From contig JALOPD010000140.1 of assembly GCA_025454075.1 (NCBI GenBank), positions 1-11,647 on the forward strand: DNA of 11,647 bases, written 5' to 3'. The notes beneath the pieces were generated by a model. The model worked only from the letters and a program-made list of their open reading frames with translations. It did not search any database and had not been told where the DNA came from. This document shows, piece after piece, positions 1 through 6,093 of the stretch. The position numbers and the translations under genes are program-made. The DNA is from Desulfobacterales bacterium. Lineage in GTDB: Bacteria > Desulfobacterota > Desulfobacteria > Desulfobacterales > UBA2174_A. Within the stretch, counting starts at the first letter, position 1. Each line of letters opens with the position of its first letter.

Positions 1-397
1 CAGGCAGGCACCCGGCGCGCATGGCGTTGAAGGATTGATGGGAACTAATGAAGCAGTTTCAATGATGTTAACCGTAAATTAACATATGTTAAAAATATGT
101 TAGCGTAAACACGATAAATAAACAGGCTCACAGGTCCGTTCCAAACCGCCCGCTTTTCGGCCGTGCATTTTTAAAAAATCAAAATTCCATGAGTTACGAG
201 TCGTTAGACAGACCATCGTATCGGCTCGCTGCTAAACCAACCGCCTTCACGACCCTATGGCATGAATTGGTATGCAACTTGCTCAAACTTGTCCGGGGCG
301 GCTGGCCTTCTGCCTCCCTGCCAGTATGCCCATGGCAACGAACTCGGTCGACCGCATTTTAAAAGAACCCATCAACTCATACCTGTCGGAGGGCTTA
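1..397. other. Upstream non-coding region of the octahaem cytochrome operon
   Basis: No convincing complete gene is visible here. The first 38 bases are open in the third frame and end in TGA at 36-38 (last residues ...ARMALKD), so they could be the tail of an upstream plus-strand gene, but this is too short to judge. Bases about 40-260 are far more AT-rich than the rest of the window and hold a cluster of inverted repeats listed separately. A reading frame is open from 272 into the cytochrome gene, but its first 42 codons do not resemble a signal peptide or the family and are treated as untranslated leader. Confidence 0.6.
65..118 (+). promoter_or_regulatory. AT-rich inverted-repeat cluster, candidate operator/promoter for the octahaem cytochrome operon
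   Basis: The hexamer ATGTTA occurs at 65-70, 86-91 and 97-102, that is at spacings of 21 and 11 bases, close to two and one DNA helical turns. TGTTAA (66-71) is mirrored by TTAACA (79-84), and TTAACATATGTTAA (79-92) is a perfect 14-base palindrome. A weak promoter match overlaps it: TTAAAA at 89-94, an 18-base spacer and GATAAA at 113-118. Repeated half-sites on one face of the helix suggest binding of a dimeric regulator. The pattern is seen in the sequence; the regulator is unknown and it does not match an FNR box (TTGAT-N4-ATCAA). Confidence 0.4.
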
Positions 398-1960
398 ATG
401 AAGCGGATGCAAATTGCAGGTCTCATCCTTCTGGCCCTGTGGCTGCCGGCTTTTGCCGTCCACCCCGCAATGGCGAACCCCGCCCCGCACGAGGCCCTCA
501 AGCAGCCGTTCGCGTCGGGGCCGGAGGTGACCAAGGCCTGCCTGAGCTGCCACTCGGAGGCCGCCGCCCAGATCCACAAGACGATCCACTGGACCTGGGT
601 CGACCCCGCCTCCCCCAAGGACAAACCCATGGGCAAGGGCGCGCTCACGGTCAACAACTACTGCGTCAGCATCCACGGCAACGAGCCGCGCTGCACCTCC
701 TGCCACATCGGCTACGGCTGGAGGGACAAAACCTTCGATTTCACCGACGCGAGCAAGGTGGACTGCCTCGTGTGCCACGAGCAGACCGGCACCTATAAGA
801 AACACCCGGCCATGGCCGGCCTGCCGGCCAAGGAGCCCGTGGTCTTCCCGGGCGACGGCCAGCAGTACCTGCCGCCCGAGTGGAACAAGGTGGCCCAGAG
901 CGTGGGCCGGCCCACCCGCGAGAACTGCGGCGTCTGCCATTTCTACGGCGGCGGCGGCGACATGGTGAAGCACGGCGACCTGGACTCCTCCATGACCAAG
1001 CCGAACAAGGCCCTGGACGTCCACATGGGGGTCGACGGCAAGAATTTCGACTGCACGCGCTGCCACACCACGACCGCCCACCAGGTGGCCGGCCGCATCT
1101 ACTCGACCCCGGCCGCCAAGGAGCGCAAGACCCTGGCCCAGGACGACCTGACGCCGCGCATCACCTGCGAGTCCTGCCACACGGCCACCCCGCACAAGCC
1201 GGGGGTGAAGGCCAACGACCACACCGACAAGGTGGCCTGCCAGAGCTGCCACATCTCGGAGTTCGCCCGCGCGCTACCCACCAAAATGCGCTGGGACTGG
1301 TCCACGGCCGGCAAGAAGAAGGACGGCAAGCCCTACAAGGAAAAGGGCCCGCTGGGCACCCCCGTGTACGACACCCAGAAGGGCAACTTCACCTGGGAGA
1401 AAAACGTCAAACCCCGGTACTTCTGGTACAACGGCACCATCGACGCGGTGTCACTGAAGGACGCGATCGACCCCACCCGGCCCGTCGCCCTCAACTGGCC
1501 GGTGGGCCGGCCCGAGGACCCCAACGCCCGGATCGCGCCTTTCAAGGTCCACACCGGCAAGCAGCCCTACGACACGGTCAACAAGACCATGCTCGTGCCG
1601 CACCTCTTCGGGCCGCCGGACTCCGACGCCTACTGGGCGAAGTACGACTGGAAGCTCGCCTTCGAAAGCGGCATGAAGAAGGCGGGGCTGCCCTTCAGCG
1701 GCCAGTTCGACTTCGTCGAAACGAGCTACGTGTTCCCGACGACCCACATGGTGGCGCCGAAGGACCAATCGGTCGGCTGCAACGAGTGCCACACCCGCGA
1801 CGACGGCCGCATGGCGGGCATCAAAGGCGTCTACCTGCCGGGCCGCGACGGCAACAAGGTGATCGAAATCCTGGGCTGGGCGGCGGTGCTCGGTTCGCTC
1901 GCGGGCGTGCTGCTGCATGCGCTCGGCCGCGCCGTCAGCACCCGCAGGAAGGAGGGCTGA
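398..1960 (+). CDS. Octahaem c-type cytochrome, tetrathionate reductase (OTR) family, membrane-tethered
   Basis: This 520-residue periplasmic multihaem protein probably reduces a sulfur or nitrogen oxyanion with electrons from the adjacent cytochrome b. The start at 398 is chosen because GGAGGG lies at 388-393 and the product then opens with a typical signal peptide (basic MKRM, hydrophobic core, AMA about residue 26). Eight CxxCH haem sites are visible: CLSCH 48-52, CTSCH 99-103, CLVCH 123-127, CGVCH 177-181, CTRCH 219-223, CESCH 257-261, CQSCH 281-285 and CNECH 461-465. The NNYCVS...CTSCHIGYGW stretch (86-108) and TGTYKK (130-135) are features I associate with octahaem tetrathionate reductases; in the Shewanella enzyme one haem is lysine-ligated and catalytic, and a lysine near 134-135 is a candidate here (inference). 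A hydrophobic helix at about 488-510 followed by RRKEG implies a C-terminal anchor, whereas the Shewanella protein is soluble. The next gene begins 3 bases later. Family confidence is high; the substrate is not proven. Confidence 0.88.
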   Translation: MKRMQIAGLILLALWLPAFAVHPAMANPAPHEALKQPFASGPEVTKACLSCHSEAAAQIHKTIHWTWVDPASPKDKPMGKGALTVNNYCVSIHGNEPRCTSCHIGYGWRDKTFDFTDASKVDCLVCHEQTGTYKKHPAMAGLPAKEPVVFPGDGQQYLPPEWNKVAQSVGRPTRENCGVCHFYGGGGDMVKHGDLDSSMTKPNKALDVHMGVDGKNFDCTRCHTTTAHQVAGRIYSTPAAKERKTLAQDDLTPRITCESCHTATPHKPGVKANDHTDKVACQSCHISEFARALPTKMRWDWSTAGKKKDGKPYKEKGPLGTPVYDTQKGNFTWEKNVKPRYFWYNGTIDAVSLKDAIDPTRPVALNWPVGRPEDPNARIAPFKVHTGKQPYDTVNKTMLVPHLFGPPDSDAYWAKYDWKLAFESGMKKAGLPFSGQFDFVETSYVFPTTHMVAPKDQSVGCNECHTRDDGRMAGIKGVYLPGRDGNKVIEILGWAAVLGSLAGVLLHALGRAVSTRRKEG

Positions 1961-1963
1961 TCC

Positions 1964-2638
1964 ATGAACGCAAACGACACCACCTGCAAAATGGTGAACA
2001 TCTACCTCTACACCCGCTACGAGCGGTTCTGGCACTGGCTGCAGAGCGCGCTGATCGCGGTCCTGCTCGTGACCGGCTTCGAGACCAACGGCCTGTACAC
2101 CCTGTTCGGATTCAAGGCGGCGGCGGAGATCCACAACTTCGTCGGCATCACCTGGCTGGTCGCCTTCGCCTTTTTCGTCTTCTGGGTGTTCACCACCGGC
2201 GAATGGCGGCAGTACGTCCCGACCACCAAGAAGATGCTGGAGGTGGTGCGCTACTACCTCTACGGCATCTTCCGCGGCGAGCCGCATCCGTTTCCCAAGC
2301 GCAAGGACGCCAAGCACAACCCCCTGCAGCGCATCGTCTACCTGAGCCTGGCCGCGTTTCTGCTGCCGCTCCAGATGCTGACCGGGTTTCTCTATTGGAG
2401 CTACAACTCCTGGAGCGCCTGGGGCCTCGGCTGGATGTCGCTGAGGGTCGTGGCCGCGGTGCACCTGGCCGGCGGCTTTGCCATCCTATCCTTCCTCATC
2501 GTGCACCTCTACATGATCACCACCGGCCACAGCCTCGGCGCCCACACCCGGGCCATGATCTGCGGCTGGGAGGAGGTCGAGGAACGGGAGCCCATCGAGG
2601 ATTGGGAGATCAAATCGCGGGTCAAGACCACGGCCTGA
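1964..2638 (+). CDS. Four-helix cytochrome b (cytochrome b561 / Ni-hydrogenase cytochrome b type), quinol-oxidising partner
   Basis: This 224-residue inner-membrane protein starts 3 bases after the octahaem cytochrome stop, with GGAGGG at 1951-1956 as ribosome site, so the two genes are surely co-transcribed. Four hydrophobic segments are visible at about 23-40, 54-77, 123-146 and 160-188. Histidines at 24, 57, 167 and 181 lie in or next to helices 1, 2 and 4, in the arrangement expected to bind two b haems in the PF01292-like family (as in hydrogenase, formate dehydrogenase and thiosulfate reductase b subunits). A polar, basic loop (about 80-120) joins helices 2 and 3, and the acidic tail (EEVEEREP) is probably cytoplasmic. 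The inferred role is to take electrons from menaquinol and hand them to the tethered octahaem protein; the opposite direction is possible. There is no CxxCH motif. Confidence is high for the fold, moderate for the partner. Confidence 0.85.
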   Translation: MNANDTTCKMVNIYLYTRYERFWHWLQSALIAVLLVTGFETNGLYTLFGFKAAAEIHNFVGITWLVAFAFFVFWVFTTGEWRQYVPTTKKMLEVVRYYLYGIFRGEPHPFPKRKDAKHNPLQRIVYLSLAAFLLPLQMLTGFLYWSYNSWSAWGLGWMSLRVVAAVHLAGGFAILSFLIVHLYMITTGHSLGAHTRAMICGWEEVEEREPIEDWEIKSRVKTTA

Positions 2639-2650
2639 CGCCGACAAAAC

Positions 2651-2692
2651 GGGGGAGGCCGCCCGCCGGCGGCTTCCCCCGCTCTCTTTCCC
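2651..2692 (+). terminator. Strong hairpin terminator of the octahaem cytochrome operon
   Basis: Bases 2651-2663 pair with 2668-2680 over 13 base pairs (one G-U pair at 2657/2674), with a 4-base loop at 2664-2667. It begins 12 bases after the cytochrome b stop codon and is followed by a pyrimidine-rich tail (GCTCTCTTTCCC) rather than a pure T run. Position and stability support an intrinsic terminator. Confidence 0.7.
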
Positions 2693-2764
2693 TGCGACAC
2701 TCGCTCCCCTCGCCCCGGAACTCGATATATCAACCGGGTCGCCCGCCCCTCCCGTCGTTTTTGC

Positions 2765-2795
2765 TTGCCCGAACCGGCCCGCCTGATGATATAAT
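2765..2795 (+). promoter_or_regulatory. Extended -10 promoter candidate before the short frame at 2856
   Basis: A perfect TATAAT lies at 2790-2795, preceded directly by TGA (2787-2789), which gives the TGn extended -10 form. The best -35 match is TTGCCC at 2765-2770, with a long 19-base spacer, so activity would rely mainly on the extended -10. Transcription would start near 2802. It is placed after the terminator of the preceding operon and before an otherwise promoterless frame. Confidence 0.4.
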
Positions 2796-2855
2796 CTAAT
2801 TCTTCTACAGGACCTAATACCCGCACCCATCCGGCCCCTTTTCCCGCTGACCGCG

Positions 2856-3140
2856 GTGGACTCCGCCTACGCAGCCGGCCCGATCAGCTACGTGACGACG
2901 AACCTCCTGGAGCAGCTGGGCTACCTCGCCCCGAATGCCTTTGGCGGCCGGACGATCTCCCCGCAGGTCAGCGAGCTGTTTTCGGCGGCGCTCGCAATCT
3001 TCAGGAAGGGTGAACAAACAGAACCCGGCGACTACCCCTATGTCGGGGATGTCGAATCCCCCACCGGCACCCATACCGTCTGGATCAGCCCCAACAGCGC
3101 GGCCGGAAAACACACGCTCTATCTGCCTGAGGATCGCTGA
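2856..3140 (+). CDS. Short hypothetical protein, possibly a truncated gene remnant
   Basis: The 94-codon frame from GTG at 2856 has the GC-rich third positions of the neighbouring genes, so it looks genuinely coding. No family is recognised; the product (ends LYLPEDR) is mixed alpha/beta-like, has no signal peptide, no membrane segment and no cysteine. The start is doubtful: there is no Shine-Dalgarno sequence before GTG, and the frame stays open upstream to a TGA at 2787-2789 without any ATG, GTG or TTG between. An extended -10 promoter sits at the point where the open frame begins. It is either a small gene with an unusual start or the 3' part of a gene that lost its 5' end. It converges on the lipoprotein gene ending at 3207. 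Confidence 0.4.
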   Translation: MDSAYAAGPISYVTTNLLEQLGYLAPNAFGGRTISPQVSELFSAALAIFRKGEQTEPGDYPYVGDVESPTGTHTVWISPNSAAGKHTLYLPEDR

Positions 3141-3162
3141 CCCGCAGGATGCGGCCTCGCCG

Positions 3163-3192
3163 GCGTTGCCCTCAGGGATCATCCCTCAACGC
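3163..3192. terminator. Compound hairpin between converging genes
   Basis: GCGTTG (3163-3168) pairs with CAACGC (3187-3192), and inside it AGGGA (3174-3178) pairs with TCCCT (3182-3186) around a 3-base loop, with CCCTC (3169-3173) bulged on one side. It lies between the convergent stops at 3140 and 3207 and could end transcription from either side, but neither strand has a T run after it. Confidence 0.35.
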
Positions 3193-3206
3193 ATCGCCGC
3201 ACCCGG

Positions 3207-4382
3207 CTATCTTCGGTCCGGCTGCAGCTCCACCCGACGGTTCAGGGCGCGCCCCTCCACCGAGTCGTTGGAGGCCGCCGGACGGGTCTCGCCGTACCCC
3301 TTTGCCGCGACCCGCTCGGGCGCGACGCCCTGCCGGATCAAATAATCGCGCACGGCCCGGGCCCTGGCTTCCGAAAGCGCCTGGTTGTGCTCCGCCGAAG
3401 CGGTGCTGTCAGCGTGGCCCTGAACCTCGCCCGTGAGGTTGGGGTCTGCCTTCAGGATGGCCGCCGCTTCATCCAGGGCGCTCGCCTCCTTGATGATCGC
3501 CTGGTCGCTGTCGAAGTAAACAGCCCGCAATTCCCAGCAGCCGTCGACGTTGACCCTGGCGTCTTTAGGCGTGTTCGGGCACCGGTCGCGGCCGTCGGGC
3601 ACGCCGTCGCCGTCCGAATCCGTCATCCCGGAAAACGGCGCCGCCCCGACCGGAGCTGCGGCGGGAGCCAGAAAGACCTCCTGTACGTAGCGGGCCATGG
3701 CCTGAGGCGAAGCGATCTCATCGGCACCGACGGCAAACCCGCAGCCGCCGACATTGACGAGCGCGGCCATTACCGCGCGACCATCGCAGTCCCGGTCCAT
3801 AAGAATGGGGTAGATGCACAGGCGGTCGCCGAGAACCCCCTTCAGTTTCTGCACGGTTTTGAAGGTCCTGCCGTGCAAAATGTTCTCGGAGTCGCTGACG
3901 ACGATCAGGGAGGTCCGGCCGGGATTCCTCTCAAGGATGGAGCGGCTGGCCGGGGTGCCGCCGCCCATGGCGCTGCTGCGGCCGGAGCGCGCGGCAGCGG
4001 CGTGGCGGTCCATACCGGCGGCGAACTCGTCGCGGTTGTACGCCGACAGTCCGTAGAGCACCACGGCGTCATCACAGCTCAGGCAGCTGCCCGACTCGAA
4101 GGCCACGAGCCCCGCCCGATAGTCGAGCGCCGGAATCATCCGGTTCATGCGCGAGACGATCTCCTGAGCACGGTCGGCCTCGCGCCGTTTCCGGCTCGTT
4201 CGCTCCATCGAGGAGGCGGTGTCCAGCACCACGATGAAGGTGTCGGCCTTTTTGGAATAGGCCGCGGGGTCCACTGGCACCGGTTGGAAAGATTCCGGTG
4301 CGGGCGTCTGTCTGCTGGCGCAGCCCGCCGATAAACCGGCCAGGGCGACTGCCAGGAGGACGAACCGGAAGCACGTTTTCAC
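3207..4382 (-). CDS. VWA - TSP3 - OmpA lipoprotein
   Basis: This 391-residue envelope lipoprotein starts at a GTG (4382-4380), with AAGGA about 8 bases upstream. A signal peptide ends in the lipobox LSAGC (lipidated C21). Residues about 48-240 look like a von Willebrand A domain, with the MIDAS position reading DTASS (54-58) where DxSxS is usual, so the first metal-site serine is alanine. C100 and C103 form a CxxC pair within it. A DSDGDGVPDGRDRCPN segment (255-270) is a thrombospondin-type-3/OmpA calcium repeat. Residues about 285-388 are an OmpA C-terminal domain with FDSD (290-293), GHADSTAS (322-329), the ARARAV helix (339-344) and NRRVEL (381-386), which would bind peptidoglycan. It likely ties the outer membrane to the wall and displays an adhesive or sensing domain. 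It lies 225 bases beyond livF on the same strand. The domain calls are secure; the biological role is not. Confidence 0.85.
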   Translation of the reverse strand: MKTCFRFVLLAVALAGLSAGCASRQTPAPESFQPVPVDPAAYSKKADTFIVVLDTASSMERTSRKRREADRAQEIVSRMNRMIPALDYRAGLVAFESGSCLSCDDAVVLYGLSAYNRDEFAAGMDRHAAAARSGRSSAMGGGTPASRSILERNPGRTSLIVVSDSENILHGRTFKTVQKLKGVLGDRLCIYPILMDRDCDGRAVMAALVNVGGCGFAVGADEIASPQAMARYVQEVFLAPAAAPVGAAPFSGMTDSDGDGVPDGRDRCPNTPKDARVNVDGCWELRAVYFDSDQAIIKEASALDEAAAILKADPNLTGEVQGHADSTASAEHNQALSEARARAVRDYLIRQGVAPERVAAKGYGETRPAASNDSVEGRALNRRVELQPDRR

Positions 4383-4427
4383 TTTTCTATCCTTTTTTTT
4401 TAAGGTCTTGTCCGAAGCGCGGCAGGG

Positions 4428-4550
4428 TTACGGCTCGTCCGCCCGCCTGCGATAGCCTTCGGCGCTCATGATGGCATCGAGAAGTGCTTTGCGGAGGTGG
4501 GCGTCGCTGATCTTGAAACCCTCCGCCGTGACGATGAATCGGACGTGAAC
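4428..4550 (-). pseudogene. Start-less coding-like remnant between livF and the OmpA lipoprotein gene
   Basis: A 40-codon stretch read on the minus strand from 4550 to the TAA at 4430-4428 has GC-rich third positions and a plausible soluble peptide (contains VRFIVTAEGFKISDAHLRKA and ends RRRADEP). It is bounded upstream by an in-frame TGA at 4553-4551 and has no ATG, GTG or TTG until an internal ATG near its end. It therefore looks like the 3' end of a decayed gene rather than an intact one. No family is recognised. If transcribed it would be read through from the liv operon. Confidence 0.35.
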
Positions 4551-4606
4551 TCACCCGCAGGCGGAGGCGGCGGCCGGATGCAAAGCGGTTTTCGAGGAAT
4601 CGGCTT

Positions 4607-5323
4607 TCAGCCGCCCAGATAGGCCTTCTTGACCTCGGCGTTCTCGAGCAACTCCTTCGAGCGCCCCTCCAGCACCAACCGGCCGGTTTCGATGACGTAG
4701 CCCCGCTGGGCGAACTGCAGCGCCAGCCGTGCGTTCTGTTCGACCAGCAGGATCGTGGTGCCCTCCGCGTTGATCTCCTTCAGGGCCTTGAACATGCTCA
4801 TCATCAGCAGCGGGGCGAGCCCCATGGACGGCTCGTCGAGGAGCATCATGCGCCGGCCGCTCATGTAGGCCCGGGCCACGGCCAGCATCTGCTGTTCGCC
4901 GCCGCTCATGGTGCCGGCCTTCTGCTTCTGGCGCTCCTCGAGCCGCGGAAAGAGCTTGAACATGCGCTTCAGGTCGACGGCGATGCGCTCCGCATCCCGG
5001 CGGGCGAAGGTCGCCAGCTTCAGGTTCTCGGTGACGGTCAGGTTGTCGAACAGCCGCCGCCCCTCCGGGACGTGGGAGACCCCGAGCTCGCTCACCACGC
5101 GGTCGGCGCTGTAGCCCAGAAGGTCCTTGCCCTGCAGCGTCATGCGGCTGCCGGGCTCGGTTCTCACCATGCGCGAGATCGCCCGCAGCGTGGTGCTCTT
5201 GCCCGCGCCGTTGGCCCCGATGATGCAAACGATCTCGCCTTCGCCGATCTGGAAGTCCAGGCCGTGCAGCGCCTTGATGTTGTCGTAGGAGACCCGCAGG
5301 TTTTCAACCGATAACAGCGTCAC
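4607..5323 (-). CDS. livF: Branched-chain amino-acid ABC transporter ATPase LivF
   Basis: This 238-residue cytoplasmic ATPase powers import through LivHM together with LivG. The start is GTG at 5323-5321, overlapping the livG stop as GTGA, with AAGGAGG (5336-5330) upstream inside livG. Motifs in order: Walker A GANGAGKST (36-44), ABC signature MSGGEQQ (139-145), Walker B MMLLDEPS (159-166), and ILLVEQNA (191-198), where glutamine replaces the switch histidine, as is normal in LivF. The length matches the family (about 235). The HVPEGRRLF stretch (84-92) also fits LivF. It is the last gene of the liv operon; no clear terminator follows, only a 5-bp hairpin overlapping the stop codon. Neutral and branched-chain amino acids are the usual substrates, but related systems carry other amides or amino acids. 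Confidence 0.93.
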   Translation of the reverse strand: MTLLSVENLRVSYDNIKALHGLDFQIGEGEIVCIIGANGAGKSTTLRAISRMVRTEPGSRMTLQGKDLLGYSADRVVSELGVSHVPEGRRLFDNLTVTENLKLATFARRDAERIAVDLKRMFKLFPRLEERQKQKAGTMSGGEQQMLAVARAYMSGRRMMLLDEPSMGLAPLLMMSMFKALKEINAEGTTILLVEQNARLALQFAQRGYVIETGRLVLEGRSKELLENAEVKKAYLGG

Positions 5324-6093
5324 GCCACCGCCTCCTTGCCCAGATAGGCTTCGATCACGGCCGGGTTGTTCTGGATCTCGTGGGGGGTGCCCTCGGCGAT
5401 GACCTCCCCGAACACCAGGGTCTGGATCCGCTCGCAGAGCTCCATCACCACCCGCAGCCGGTGCTCGATCAGAAATATCCCAATGCCGATCTCGTCGCGC
5501 ATGCGGCGGATGATGTCCATCATCTGGGAGAGCTCCTCCGGGTTCATGCCGGCCGTGGGCTCGTCCAGGAACAGGATCTTGGGCTCGGTCGCGAGCGCCC
5601 GCGCCATTTCCACGCGGCGCTGGGCGCCGTAGGGCAGGTTCGTCACGACCTGCCCGGCCAGCCCATCGATCCCCATCATGGTGAGGAAGCGCCGGGCCAC
5701 CGCCTCGTGCTCGGCTTCTTCCCGGTGCCGCTTTCGGGTTCCCAGAAACGCGCCGGTGAGGCCGTAGCCGAGCTTCGAATAGCGCGCCAGCTTGATGTGG
5801 TCGAGCACCGTCATGTGCCGCCACAGCAGCATGTTCTGGAAGGTGCGCCCCAGCCCGCGCGAGGCGACCTCGTGGGGCGCAAGGCCGAGGAGGCTCTCCC
5901 CTTCCAGCGTGATGCGGCCCTCGGTGGGCCGGTAGATGCCGGTGATCAGGTTGAAGATCGTGGTCTTGCCCGCCCCGTTCGGCCCGATGAGGCCGCACAC
6001 CTTCCCGGCCGGGATCTCGAGGTTGTAGTCGTGAACGGCCCGGAGCCCGCCGAAGAAGTGGGTCATGTGTTCGACATTCAGCAATCCAGTCAT
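5320..6093 (-). CDS. livG: Branched-chain amino-acid ABC transporter ATPase LivG
   Basis: This 257-residue ATPase is the second nucleotide-binding subunit of the Liv importer. The ATG at 6093-6091 is preferred because it overlaps the livM stop as ATGA and the product then aligns with the family from MTGLLNVEHM; a longer open frame to 6222 lies entirely inside livM. Motifs: Walker A GPNGAGKTT (37-45), Q-loop glutamine 86 in GRTFQNM, signature-like LPYGAQRR (153-160, LSYGxQR type), Walker B ILFLDEPT (173-180), and switch histidine 211 in LIEHRL. An insertion around 106-128 (YSKLGYGLTGAFLGTRKR) is typical of LivG. Translation is probably coupled to livM, since no strong ribosome site is seen. 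It overlaps livF by 4 bases. Confidence 0.94.
   Translation of the reverse strand: MTGLLNVEHMTHFFGGLRAVHDYNLEIPAGKVCGLIGPNGAGKTTIFNLITGIYRPTEGRITLEGESLLGLAPHEVASRGLGRTFQNMLLWRHMTVLDHIKLARYSKLGYGLTGAFLGTRKRHREEAEHEAVARRFLTMMGIDGLAGQVVTNLPYGAQRRVEMARALATEPKILFLDEPTAGMNPEELSQMMDIIRRMRDEIGIGIFLIEHRLRVVMELCERIQTLVFGEVIAEGTPHEIQNNPAVIEAYLGKEAVA

Noticed and set aside
272..397. Forty-two-codon N-terminal extension of the octahaem cytochrome
   Set aside because: The extension lacks a ribosome site and is not signal-like, while the ATG at 398 has GGAGGG upstream and opens a clean signal peptide.
395..1252. Long antisense open frame opposite the octahaem gene
   Set aside because: It is an alanine/valine/glycine-rich by-product of GC-rich codons on the true strand, with no recognisable motif.
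880..2799. 639-codon plus-strand frame spanning two genes
   Set aside because: Its arginine/proline-rich product is an out-of-frame reading of the two cytochrome genes, whose own frames have clear motifs.
4601..4613. Hairpin CGGCT/AGCCG as livF terminator
   Set aside because: The stem is only 5 bp, overlaps the stop codon and has no T tract, so it does not qualify.
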